Origin: Rhodospirillaceae bacterium
GTDB taxonomy: Bacteria > Pseudomonadota > Alphaproteobacteria > Dongiales > Dongiaceae
Direction: 5' to 3'
Length of the DNA stretch: 64,000 nt
Assembly (NCBI GenBank): GCA_008012315.1
Contig: SSEL01000012.1
Span: 205,844 to 269,843, forward strand
Position numbers and translations under genes: made by a program. Positions 47,796 through 56,554 of this stretch are shown here, piece after piece. The number at the start of each line of letters is the position of its first letter. Within the stretch, counting starts at the first letter, position 1. Under the pieces are notes generated by a model. The model was not told where the DNA came from and searched no databases. It saw nothing but the letters and a program-made list of their open reading frames with translations.

Positions 47796-48647
47796 ATGGA
47801 ATGGAGCGATCTCAAGGTATTCCTCGCGATCGCCCGGCTGGGCACGCTGGGGGCTGCCGCGCGATATCTGGGACAGACGCAGCCCACCATGGGGCGTCGG
47901 CTGCGTGTACTTGAAGAGGCAGTTGGTCAGGCACTGTTTCAGCGGACCAGCAATGGCTTCATCCTGACCGATGAAGGGGCCACGGTACTCGCTCATGCGG
48001 AGCGGATGGAAGAGGAGGCCATCGCCTTCGAACGCCGTCTCGCGGGTGGCGCGGGACAACTGGACGGCATGTTGCGGGTTTCGGCTTCCGATTGGTTCGG
48101 CGTCTATATACTGACCCCCATTTTCGCCGCCTTCACCGCCATGCATCCGGGCGTCACGGTGGAGCTGGTGACTGATTCACGGATGTTCAGTCTTGCCCGT
48201 CGCGAGGCCGATCTGGTTTTTCGCATCCGGCCCTTTGAGGAGCCGGAAGTCGTGCAACGCAAATTGCTGCATATCGATTACGGTCTCTACGGCCGAGCCG
48301 ATATGGTGCCGCCGAGGCTTGGCGACGGCCGCGATTGCCGGTTGGTGACGATGGACACCGCCTTTGGCGATTTGCCGGATGTCGTATGGCTGCAACGCCT
48401 GCTGCCCGAGGCGCGGATCGCCTTCCGCAGCAACAATCGCGAGGCGCAGGCACGCGCCTGCGCCGCCGGTGCCGGCTTTGCCGTGCTGCCACGGCCGCTT
48501 GGCGATGCAACTGCTGGACTGGTTCGGATCGATCTGGGCGAGGTGCCGCCCGGTCGCGATACCTGGGTTGGCTATCATCGCGACCTTCGGCGCCTGACGC
48601 GCTTGCGCGCCTTGCTGGATCTCACGGTGGAGCGTCTCTCCGGTTGA
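47796..48647 (+). CDS. LysR-family regulator, divergent from the QOR-like gene
   Basis: 283 aa. HTH: VFLAIARLGTLGAAARYLGQTQPTMGRRLRVLEEAVG. The substrate-binding domain includes LVTMDTAFGDLPDV. The GTG at 47790 is in frame but the ATG at 47796 is better placed. It likely controls the oxidoreductase, possibly in response to an electrophile or quinone. Confidence 0.83.
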   Translation: MEWSDLKVFLAIARLGTLGAAARYLGQTQPTMGRRLRVLEEAVGQALFQRTSNGFILTDEGATVLAHAERMEEEAIAFERRLAGGAGQLDGMLRVSASDWFGVYILTPIFAAFTAMHPGVTVELVTDSRMFSLARREADLVFRIRPFEEPEVVQRKLLHIDYGLYGRADMVPPRLGDGRDCRLVTMDTAFGDLPDVVWLQRLLPEARIAFRSNNREAQARACAAGAGFAVLPRPLGDATAGLVRIDLGEVPPGRDTWVGYHRDLRRLTRLRALLDLTVERLSG

Positions 48648-48653
48648 ATTGCC

Positions 48654-48986
48654 CTACACGCCTAGCCACCAGCGCAGCAGCAGGAAGGCCGCCATGCCGA
48701 GCACGATGGTGGCCAGCAGGTTGCGGGTGAAATAGCTGATCGCCGCCGCCAGGATCGCCGCCAGCAGATAGGGATTGTGCCAGTCGAGCTCGGCCTGCGG
48801 GCCGTGCGGGAAGATGACGGCGGGCACGATGATCGCCGTCAGCACCGCGGCCGGGACGAAGGCCAGGGCGCGTTCGATCAGCGGCGGAAAGCGGAAGCGG
48901 TCGGCCAGCAGGAAGACCGGATAGCGGATTGCCAGATTGATCAGCACCATGCCGAGAATGAGTAGCGAGAGCGAGGTTTCACTCAT
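48654..48986 (-). CDS. azlD: AzlD-family branched-chain amino acid export subunit
   Basis: 110 aa, three to four membrane segments. LINLAIRYPVFLLADRFRFPPLIERALAFVPAAVLTAII fits AzlD. Its start overlaps the azlC stop by 8 nt. Partner of AzlC. Confidence 0.85.
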   Translation of the reverse strand: MSETSLSLLILGMVLINLAIRYPVFLLADRFRFPPLIERALAFVPAAVLTAIIVPAVIFPHGPQAELDWHNPYLLAAILAAAISYFTRNLLATIVLGMAAFLLLRWWLGV

Positions 48987-49719
48987 AGACCGACGCCTCC
49001 AGTTTCTTGCGTCGGAGATCGAGGACGAGGCCGATGCCGACCCCGGCCAGCGCCCCCAGCATCAGGCCGCTTTGATAGGGCAGGTGATGCAGCAGGGTCG
49101 CGACCAGGCCAGCGGTGATCGCCGCCGCCCAGAGCGGCTTGGTCTTCAGGCCCGGAATGACGATGCCGATGAAGGTCGCGACCATGGCGAATTCCAGGCC
49201 GAGGCTCTTGAGATCGGGAAAGCTCTGACCGACCACGAGACCGACCAGCGTCCAGAAATTCCAGTTGAGCCACATGCCGATGCAGGAAGCGAGATAGTAC
49301 CAATGCGCGTAGCCCTCGCTGCCGCGCTGGCGATAGCGCAGCTCCATCACGGCGAAGGTTTCATCGGTCAGCATGGCGGCCAGCGGGAAGCGCCAGTATT
49401 GCGGCAGATGCCGCACATGGTTCACCAGATTGGCGGCGTAGAGCAGGTGGCGCAGATTGATGATGAAGGTCGCCGCCCAGATCACCCAGAGCGCCGAGCT
49501 CGTCACCAGGCCCACGGCGATGAACTGCGCCGAGCCGGAAAAGACGAAGAGCGACATGCTCATCACCTGAAGCGGGCTCAAGCCCTGCGCGGTGGCGAGC
49601 GTGCCGAAGATCACGCCGAAGGGCAGGGCGCCGACCATCATCGGAAAGGTGTCGCGCAGGCCGTGCCAGATCTCGTCGCGGCGCGACATGGCCGGAAGGG
49701 CGGTACTGATTGCCGTCAT
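48979..49719 (-). CDS. azlC: AzlC-family branched-chain amino acid exporter
   Basis: 246 aa from ATG 49719, with GGGGA upstream; an in-frame TTG at 49734 is less likely. PMMVGALPFGVIFGTLA and FSGSAQFIAVGLV are family motifs. Multi-pass membrane protein that exports branched-chain or related amino acids with AzlD. Confidence 0.88.
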   Translation of the reverse strand: MTAISTALPAMSRRDEIWHGLRDTFPMMVGALPFGVIFGTLATAQGLSPLQVMSMSLFVFSGSAQFIAVGLVTSSALWVIWAATFIINLRHLLYAANLVNHVRHLPQYWRFPLAAMLTDETFAVMELRYRQRGSEGYAHWYYLASCIGMWLNWNFWTLVGLVVGQSFPDLKSLGLEFAMVATFIGIVIPGLKTKPLWAAAITAGLVATLLHHLPYQSGLMLGALAGVGIGLVLDLRRKKLEASVYE

Positions 49720-49783
49720 CAAGTCATTCCCCAAGATTGCGGCGGTGCGGTCCGGTCTTGTGCCGGTTCGTCATGATCGCCCT

Positions 49784-51181
49784 CTAAACGACGCCCATCC
49801 CGGCGCGGCTGGCCGGTCGCTGGCGCAGCAAGGCGGCGAGGGTTTCCAGGCCGCGCCGCAGCGTGTCCCGTGAGGCCGGCGCGCAGAGGCAGAGCCGGAC
49901 GCCGGAAAGGCTGTTGCGGGTCAGCGAGAAGGTGCCGGCCGGTGAGACGGCGACATTGCGCAAGCGGGCTTCCAGCGCGAAATTGTCCGGTGTCCAGGGA
50001 TCGGGCAGGCTGAGCCAGATGTGATAGCTGGCGCGGTGGGCGCGGATTTCCCAGCCGCCGAGAATATCCTGCGCCAGTTGCTGGCGGGTGGCGGCCTCGG
50101 CCTTATGCTGCTGCACCAGCCGCAGGCCGGTGCCGTTCTCGATCCAGTTGGTGGCGATCTCGGCGGTCAAGGGCGTCGCCATCCAGGTGGTCGATCGCAC
50201 CACCTGGGCGAAGGCGTCCTGGCCCTCCGGCGGGATCGCCAGATAGCCGACCCGCAGGCCCGGGCAAAGCGACTTCGAGACGCTGTTGACGTAATGCCCC
50301 AGCTCCGGCGCGAAACTGACCAGCGGCGCCGGCTGCTCGTCGAGCAGGAAACCGTAGAGATCGTCCTCGACGATCTTCACGCCATGCCGGCGGCAGACCT
50401 CGGCGATTTCGCGGCGGCGCGATTCCGGCACCGTATAGCCGAGCGGGTTGTGAATATTGGTGACGCAATAAAGCGCCTTCGGCGCCAGATTGCGGCAGGC
50501 GGCATCAAGCGCATCGGGATCGATGCCATGCTGATCGAGCGGCAGGCCGTGCAATCGCAGGCGCAGGAAATCGGCGAGGCGCCGCATGCCCGGATAGGTG
50601 AGGGCCTCGGTGACGACGATATCGCCGGGCTGGGTGAGGGCGCCGATCACCGCCGTCATCGCATGCTGGCCGCCGGAGGTGACGATGATGCGGTCCGCCG
50701 TGGTGTGATAGTTGAAATTGGCCAGCCATTGCGCGCCGGCTTCGCGATGATGCGCGAGCCCCGCATGGGGATGGTAATCCATCAGGCGGGCGATGCCGCT
50801 ACGCTCGGCAATGGCGCGCAGGCTCTCTGCTAACAATTCATCGCCGGACAAGGGCGTCGGGAAATTGATGCTGAGATCGATCAGATCCTGCGGCGCGGTT
50901 TCCGCTGCCTGGAACGGTTCGGGCAGGCGCCGCGCCAGATCGCCCCGCACATAGGTGCCGCGCCCGACTTCGCCGCCAATCAGGCCGCGCCGTTCCGCCT
51001 CGTTATAAGCGCGGGTCACGGTACCGACGGTGACGCCCAGCCGGTAGGCGAGATCGCGATGGGTGGGAAGCCGGTCGCCAGGTGCCAGGCGGCGGGCACG
51101 GATATCGGCGGTCAGGGCATCCGCAATCGCCAGATAGCGCGGACCGTCATATTGCGTAATGTCGGGGGCCCAAATTGTCAT
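49784..51181 (-). CDS. MocR-type (GntR HTH with aminotransferase-like domain) regulator
   Basis: 465 aa from ATG 51181 (MTIWAPDITQYDGPRYL); a longer frame reaches to 51277 but would cross the operator region. The N-terminal GntR HTH (RLAPGDRLPTHRDLAYRLGVTVGTVTRAYNEAERRGLI) is followed by a fold-type I aminotransferase domain (the PLP lysine lies in YVNSVSKSLCPGLRVG). Probably binds the ACAAT-type elements in the shared promoter with DUF1127-PhzF. Confidence 0.9.
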   Translation of the reverse strand: MTIWAPDITQYDGPRYLAIADALTADIRARRLAPGDRLPTHRDLAYRLGVTVGTVTRAYNEAERRGLIGGEVGRGTYVRGDLARRLPEPFQAAETAPQDLIDLSINFPTPLSGDELLAESLRAIAERSGIARLMDYHPHAGLAHHREAGAQWLANFNYHTTADRIIVTSGGQHAMTAVIGALTQPGDIVVTEALTYPGMRRLADFLRLRLHGLPLDQHGIDPDALDAACRNLAPKALYCVTNIHNPLGYTVPESRRREIAEVCRRHGVKIVEDDLYGFLLDEQPAPLVSFAPELGHYVNSVSKSLCPGLRVGYLAIPPEGQDAFAQVVRSTTWMATPLTAEIATNWIENGTGLRLVQQHKAEAATRQQLAQDILGGWEIRAHRASYHIWLSLPDPWTPDNFALEARLRNVAVSPAGTFSLTRNSLSGVRLCLCAPASRDTLRRGLETLAALLRQRPASRAGMGVV

Positions 51182-51185
51182 GGAG

Positions 51186-51263
51186 ACAATATAAATATTG
51201 CTTTCGAATTGTGTCAATGACAGGATCAATTCCGCCACAATAAATGAATACAATAGGTACAAT
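51186..51263. promoter_or_regulatory. Cluster of ACAAT/ATTGT elements in the MocR/DUF1127 divergent promoter
   Basis: Four copies of ACAAT lie at 51186-51190, 51237-51241, 51250-51254 and 51259-51263, and an ATTGT lies at 51208-51212. A perfect repeat CAATAT-AA-ATATTG (51187-51200) adjoins the MocR start. MocR proteins usually bind repeated sites in such regions. Confidence 0.5.
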
Positions 51264-51276
51264 TCGGAGAAGCCCA

Positions 51277-51510
51277 ATGAAGAATACCCATGACATTGGG
51301 CCGGGCTCCCTGAATATTCTCGGTCTGTCCCGGCCCCGCTTGACCTTCCGCTTCGGCCTGATCCGCCTGTTCGACGTCATGTTCGCATGGCAGGACCGGA
51401 TTCGGCAGCGGCGTCATCTGGCGTCGCTCGATAACCGCTTGCTGCGGGATATCGGGCTCAGCAAGGTCGATGTAGAACAGGAGACCACCAAGCCCTTTTG
51501 GCGGATCTGA
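51277..51510 (+). CDS. DUF1127 small basic protein
   Basis: 77 aa from ATG 51277, with GGAGA 5 nt upstream; an earlier ATG at 51244 lies inside the repeat cluster. The DUF1127 core is WQDRIRQRRHLASLDNRLLRDIGLS. Small DUF1127 proteins in alphaproteobacteria affect RNA or phosphate-related regulation; the role here is unknown. Heads a pair with PhzF (17-nt spacer). Confidence 0.85.
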   Translation: MKNTHDIGPGSLNILGLSRPRLTFRFGLIRLFDVMFAWQDRIRQRRHLASLDNRLLRDIGLSKVDVEQETTKPFWRI

Positions 51511-51527
51511 CGCAGTCACCGGAGACA

Positions 51528-52334
51528 ATGATGCCCGAAGCCATGATGCAACTGCCGCTTTATCAGGTCGATGCCTTCACCGATCGGGCCTTTGCCGGCA
51601 ATCCGGCAGCCGTCATGCCGTTGAGCGACTGGCTGCCGGATGCGCTGATGCAGAAGATCGCCGCGGAGAACAACCTGGCGGAGACGGCCTTCTTCATCCC
51701 TAAGGGTGACCAGTTCCATATCCGCTGGTTCACGCCGACCCATGAGATCGATCTATGCGGCCATGCCACCTTGGCGACGGCCCACGTGATCACGCGCCTG
51801 CTGCAGCCGGGGCGGGAGCGCGTCGAGTTCGACAGCCGTTCCGGCAAGCTCATCGTGACGCAGGACAGCGATAAGCTGCAGCTCGATTTTCCGGTCCTGC
51901 CGGTGGTGCCTGCCGACGATCGGCTCGATGCCGTCGCCGGCTGTTTCGACCACCGCCCGGTCGAAATTCACAGGAACGACAGCTATATCGCCTATCTGGC
52001 GGTGTTCGACAGCGAGGCGGTCATCCGCAAGGTGAAACCTGACTTTCTGGCACTTGGCAATCTCGACAAGGACGTGATCGTCACCGCCCGGGGAGAGAAG
52101 GTCGATTTCGTGTCGCGTTTCTTCGCGCCCAATCACGGCATTCCGGAAGATCCGGTGACCGGCTCGGCCCATTGCCTGTTGGCGCCTTATTGGGCCGGTG
52201 TGCTGGGCAAGACGCGCTTTCATGCGCGGCAAGTATCGGCGCGCGGCGGCGATCTCTGGATTGAGCTGGCCGGCGACCGTGTCCGCATGTCGGGCCATAG
52301 CGTCTGCGTGCTGACCGGCAGCATGACAATATGA
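51528..52334 (+). CDS. PhzF-family isomerase/epimerase-like protein
   Basis: 268 aa from ATG 51528, with GGAG upstream; the frame is open from a TTG at 51498. YQVDAFTDRAFAGNPAAVMPL, the catalytic-Glu region NNLAETAFFIPKGDQF, and GSAHCLLAPYWAGVLGK are typical. Related to the phenazine enzyme PhzF but most members are of unknown role. Confidence 0.85.
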   Translation: MMPEAMMQLPLYQVDAFTDRAFAGNPAAVMPLSDWLPDALMQKIAAENNLAETAFFIPKGDQFHIRWFTPTHEIDLCGHATLATAHVITRLLQPGRERVEFDSRSGKLIVTQDSDKLQLDFPVLPVVPADDRLDAVAGCFDHRPVEIHRNDSYIAYLAVFDSEAVIRKVKPDFLALGNLDKDVIVTARGEKVDFVSRFFAPNHGIPEDPVTGSAHCLLAPYWAGVLGKTRFHARQVSARGGDLWIELAGDRVRMSGHSVCVLTGSMTI

Positions 52335-52438
52335 CCGTTAACGACGGACGATCTCGACATTGCCGCCAAAATATGTGGAAATTTGCGAGCTAGCTTGAAC
52401 GAGACATGCACTTGGCTTCTCTAGGGGAGTGAAGGGCA

Positions 52439-53464
52439 TTGGCACATTGTCGGGAATATGGCGCCGTTCTTCCGCATGCGCGGCTCTGGCTCTGCGCAGC
52501 CGCCTGTTTTGCGCTGTTCATACTGGCGATTGGCGACCAGGTGGCGCAAGCGGATGACCCGCTTCCTTCCTGGCGCGCGGGGCAATCAAAAGCGGCAATC
52601 ATTCAATTCGTGGAACGCGTCACGACGCCCGGCGCTGATTATGTACTGCCCGCCGAACGTATCGCAGTCTTCGATAATGACGGCACCCTCTGCCCGGAAA
52701 TGCCGGTCTCCACGCAATTCGCCTTCACCCTGGACCGCCTTCATGCATTGGCGCCCGCCCATCCGGCTTGGCGCGAGACGGAGCCCTTCAAATCGGCATT
52801 GGCCGGCAATATCGAAAATGTGGCGGCCGGCGGCGACAAAGCCGTCTTGCAACTGATGACGGTCACGCATTCCGGTATGAGCACGGATGATTTCGATGCA
52901 ATGGTGAGCGACTGGCTGGCCCGCGCACGTCATCCGCGTTTCGGCCGTCTCTATACCCGGCTGGTTTATCAGCCGATGCTGGAATTGCTGATCTATCTGC
53001 GCAGCAATGGGTTCAGTACCTATATCGTCGCCGCCGGCGGTACCGATTTCATGCGAAGCTGGGTACAGCAGGCTTATGGAATTCCACCCGAGCAAGTGAT
53101 CGGCAGCAGCAGCAGGCTTCTCTACGAAATCAGGAATGGCAAACCTGTTCTGATGCGCCAACGTACGGTGGATTTTATCAATGATGGCGACAACAAGCCG
53201 ATTGCCATTCACAAGGTGATCGGACGTCGCCCGATCATCGCTTTCGGCAGTTCCGATCGCGATACCGAGATGCTGGAATGGGTGACGATGCAATCCCGCC
53301 CGACGCTCGGCGTACTCCTGCATCACACCGATGCCGAGCGTGAATATGCCTATGATCGGAAGGCTTTTCGCGGCCGGCTCGATAAGGCGTTGGCGGCCGC
53401 GCCGGGCCGGCATTGGGTCGTTATCGACATGCGGCGCGATTGGGCCAGGGTTTTCCGCGATTGA
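52439..53464 (+). CDS. Exported HAD-family phosphatase
   Basis: 341 aa, TTG start at 52439. An N-terminal hydrophobic signal (LWLCAAACFALFILAIGDQVAQA) predicts export. HAD motif I FDNDGTL, and later VAAGGTDF and FINDGDNKP-type segments. Motif I and the C-terminal SSDRDTEML suggest a phosphatase acting outside the cytoplasm. Substrate unknown. Confidence 0.75.
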   Translation: MAHCREYGAVLPHARLWLCAAACFALFILAIGDQVAQADDPLPSWRAGQSKAAIIQFVERVTTPGADYVLPAERIAVFDNDGTLCPEMPVSTQFAFTLDRLHALAPAHPAWRETEPFKSALAGNIENVAAGGDKAVLQLMTVTHSGMSTDDFDAMVSDWLARARHPRFGRLYTRLVYQPMLELLIYLRSNGFSTYIVAAGGTDFMRSWVQQAYGIPPEQVIGSSSRLLYEIRNGKPVLMRQRTVDFINDGDNKPIAIHKVIGRRPIIAFGSSDRDTEMLEWVTMQSRPTLGVLLHHTDAEREYAYDRKAFRGRLDKALAAAPGRHWVVIDMRRDWARVFRD

Positions 53465-53696
53465 CCTGCCGCCGCTTGTCCGCTCCGCAAGTCACTCATC
53501 TCATCCTGTACAGATAAGTTCCTGTGGAAAAAGATCCTTTTTCGCCAGGAGGTTGGGAACCCCGCGGCATATCGGGCCGGGGCGTCACTCGATACTTGCC
53601 GTGGCGCGGCGAATTCGCTATTAGGCTTTGCACTCAACGCCGCTTGCCGGCTTGGGCGCAGAGAATCTTAGCGATCCGATTGAGCGCCCGATAGCG

Positions 53697-54830
53697 ATGT
53701 CAACCGACAGCCAGAACTACCTCTTGCCCGCCGGGCTGGCCGATGGCCTGCCGCCCGATGCCGCATTTGAAGCGGCCATGGTGGAACGCCTGATGGCGGT
53801 CTTCGCGGCTTGGGGTTATGAGCGGGTCAAGCCGCCGCTGATTGAATTCGAGGACAGCCTGCTATCCGGTCCCGGCGCGGCCATGTCCGCGCACACCTTC
53901 CGCCTGATGGATCCGGTGTCCCAGCGCATGATGGGCCTGCGTGCCGATATCACGCCGCAGGTCGCCCGCATCGCCGCCAGCCGGCTGAAGAACAGTCCGC
54001 GACCGTTGCGCCTGTCCTATGCCGGCCAAGTGTTGCGGGTGCGGGGCGAGCAGATGCGCCCGGAACGGCAGCTCGGCCAGGCGGGTATCGAGCTGGTCGG
54101 TGCGCCGAGCGCCGAGGCCGATGCCGAGGCCGTGCTGCTGGCGGTCGATGCCTTGCGTCAGGCGGGCGTCCCGCATCTCGCGGTCGATCTCAACCTGCCG
54201 ACCCTGACGCCCTCGATCCTGGCCGCCCATGGTGTGAAGGAACAGACATTGCTGATCGGCGCGCTCGATCGCAAGGATGTCGCGGCGGTGCGCAAGCTCT
54301 CCGGCGATTCAGCAACGCTGCTGGAAGGCCTGCTGCGCGCGGTCGGTCCGGCGAAGCAGGCTTTGGCCAAACTGAATGCGCTGGATCTGCCGGCACCGGC
54401 CGCGGCCCAGCGGCAGCGCCTCAATGAAGTGGTCGATCTTATCTTGAGCGCGGCGCCGGACCTGCCGCTGACCATCGATCCGACCGATCATCGCGGTTTC
54501 GAATATCACACCGGCATCACCTTCTCATTGCTCGGCCGGCGGATCAGCGGCGAATTCGGCCGCGGCGGCCGCTACATCAACCAGGCGGGGGAAGAGGCGA
54601 CCGGCTTCACGCTTTATCTCAACACGGTGCTGGCGGCTTTGCCGGTACCGGCCGCGTCGCGCCGCATTTTTTTGCCGCGCGGAACCACCCCGCAACAGGC
54701 CGCTGCCTTGCGCGCCGATGGCTGGGTGACGATTCAGGACCTGGGCCTTGCCGCTGTCGATGCGGCGGCGGAAGCGAAGCGCTTGGGCTGTCAGCATTTG
54801 TGGAACGGACGCGCGGTGCAGGCGCTCTGA
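53697..54830 (+). CDS. hisZ: ATP phosphoribosyltransferase regulatory subunit HisZ
   Basis: 377 aa from ATG 53697 (MSTDSQNYLLPAGLADG). HisRS-like fold: FAAWGYERVKPPLIEFED, MGLRADITPQVARIA, and YHTGITFSLLGR. It activates the short form of HisG in histidine synthesis, so a short hisG is expected elsewhere in the genome. It is followed by purA, a common alphaproteobacterial order. Confidence 0.93.
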   Translation: MSTDSQNYLLPAGLADGLPPDAAFEAAMVERLMAVFAAWGYERVKPPLIEFEDSLLSGPGAAMSAHTFRLMDPVSQRMMGLRADITPQVARIAASRLKNSPRPLRLSYAGQVLRVRGEQMRPERQLGQAGIELVGAPSAEADAEAVLLAVDALRQAGVPHLAVDLNLPTLTPSILAAHGVKEQTLLIGALDRKDVAAVRKLSGDSATLLEGLLRAVGPAKQALAKLNALDLPAPAAAQRQRLNEVVDLILSAAPDLPLTIDPTDHRGFEYHTGITFSLLGRRISGEFGRGGRYINQAGEEATGFTLYLNTVLAALPVPAASRRIFLPRGTTPQQAAALRADGWVTIQDLGLAAVDAAAEAKRLGCQHLWNGRAVQAL

Positions 54831-54880
54831 TCCGCGAGGATCGGCGCGACTTTCATCCGGTGTCTTGAACGAGGATCATC

Positions 54881-56173
54881 ATGGCGAATGTAGCTGTCAT
54901 CGGATCGCAATGGGGCGACGAGGGTAAGGGCAAGATTGTCGACTGGCTGTCGGAACGCGCCGATGTGGTGGTGCGCTTCCAGGGCGGTCACAATGCCGGC
55001 CATACGCTGGTGATCGGTGAGAACGTTTATAAGCTCAGCCTGCTGCCGTCGGGTGTCGTGCGTCCGGGCAAGTTCGGCGTCATCGGCAACGGCGTCGTCG
55101 TCGATCCCTGGCATCTGCTGCAGGAGATCGAGAAGCTGCGCGCTCAGGGCGTCATCATCACGCCGGACAACCTGGCGATCGCCGAGAATGCCGCGCTGAT
55201 CCTGCCGCTGCACAGCCAGCTCGACATCCTGCGCGAGGAAGCGCGCGGCAGCGCGAAGATCGGCACCACCGGGCGCGGCATCGGCCCGGCTTATGAGGAC
55301 AAGGTGGCGCGCCGCGCCATCCGCGTCTGCGATCTCGCCGATCTCGACAGCCTGCCGGGCAAGGTCGAGAACCTGCTGCTGCATCACAATGCCTTGCTGC
55401 GCGGCATGTCGGCGGCGGAAGTCGACGGCGCCGAGCTGATCGCCAAACTGCGCGAGATCGCGCCGAAGATCACGCCCTTCATGCAATCCGTCTGGCAGCG
55501 CCTGGATGCTGCGCGCAAGCGTGGCGACCGGATTCTGTTCGAAGGCGCGCAGGGCATCATGCTCGATGTCGATCACGGCACCTATCCCTATGTCACCTCG
55601 TCGAACACGGTGGCGGGGCAGGCGGCCTCGGGCTCGGGCCTCGGCCTCAGCGGGATCGGCTATGTGCTCGGCATTACCAAGGCCTATACGACGCGCGTCG
55701 GCAGCGGCCCGTTCCCCAGCGAGCTGACCGATGAGATCGGCGAATTGCTCGGCCAGCGCGGCAAGGAATTCGGCGTCGTCACCGGGCGCAAGCGGCGCTG
55801 CGGCTGGTTCGATGCGGCTTTGGTGCGCCAGTCGATCAAGGTCTCCGGCATCCACGGCATCGCTTTGACCAAGCTTGACGTGCTGGACGGATTCAAGGAG
55901 CTGAAGATCTGCACCGGCTATCGCATCGACGGTACGGTCTATGATCATCTGCCGGCCGGCAGCCATCTCCAGGCGAAGGCGGAGCCGGTCTATGAGATTG
56001 TCGAAGGTTGGTCGGAATCGACCTTCGGCGCCCGTTCCTGGGCGCAATTGCCAGCGACGGCGATCAAGTATATCCGCCGCATCGAGGAACTGATCGAAGC
56101 GCCGGTCGCTCTCCTATCCACAAGCCCGGAACGCGACGACACCATCCTGGTGACGGATCCCTTCGCGGATTAG
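54881..56173 (+). CDS. purA: Adenylosuccinate synthetase
   Basis: 430 aa. N-terminal [27 protein letters not shown], and the GTP/IMP site segment [17 protein letters not shown] are intact. Commits IMP to AMP synthesis. 50 nt after hisZ, likely one operon. A strong hairpin lies downstream. Confidence 0.97.
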   Translation: MANVAVIGSQWGDEGKGKIVDWLSERADVVVRFQGGHNAGHTLVIGENVYKLSLLPSGVVRPGKFGVIGNGVVVDPWHLLQEIEKLRAQGVIITPDNLAIAENAALILPLHSQLDILREEARGSAKIGTTGRGIGPAYEDKVARRAIRVCDLADLDSLPGKVENLLLHHNALLRGMSAAEVDGAELIAKLREIAPKITPFMQSVWQRLDAARKRGDRILFEGAQGIMLDVDHGTYPYVTSSNTVAGQAASGSGLGLSGIGYVLGITKAYTTRVGSGPFPSELTDEIGELLGQRGKEFGVVTGRKRRCGWFDAALVRQSIKVSGIHGIALTKLDVLDGFKELKICTGYRIDGTVYDHLPAGSHLQAKAEPVYEIVEGWSESTFGARSWAQLPATAIKYIRRIEELIEAPVALLSTSPERDDTILVTDPFAD

Positions 56174-56214
56174 CGCTGACCAAAGAACTTGGCAGCTTCA
56201 CCTCTGAAGCCGAA

Positions 56215-56239
56215 ACGGCGGGCTGAGACAGCCCGCCGT
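56215..56239. terminator. Hairpin after purA
   Basis: ACGGCGGGCTG-AGA-CAGCCCGCCGT: a perfect 11-bp stem with a 3-nt loop, 40 nt past the purA stop. No T-run. Confidence 0.6.
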
Positions 56240-56554
56240 CAGTCTGCCTGGTCGAACGCATCGGATCCCGGGCTGACCCACTGCGGTGGGCGTGGAACGA
56301 TCGCCGACAGTCGATGGCTGGGCGTTTTCACGGTCCGACTCTATCCGTGCCGATCGACTTTCCGCCTGAGCTTCACGACCCGCCTGTCGCACTCCGCGAC
56401 CTTGCGATCATTGTGCCGCGATCTCTGGCTGGCGCAACCAAAGCCAGATGAGATTGGCGAATGCGGACCTGATACCTAAATTCTCCATTTGCCCGGGTTG
56501 TATTAACATGTATATACATTTATCGATTTTTTATAATGCTTTGGGGAGGAAGCT
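56240..56554. other. Intergenic region before the NCS1 permease
   Basis: No gene seen. It becomes A/T-rich from about 56475. A perfect palindrome ATGTATATACAT lies at 56508-56519, and TATAAT at 56532-56537 is a good -10 element. The palindrome overlaps the expected -35, so a repressor site is likely. The GTG start at 56555 follows GGGGAGGA directly, so the leader is very short. Confidence 0.55.
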
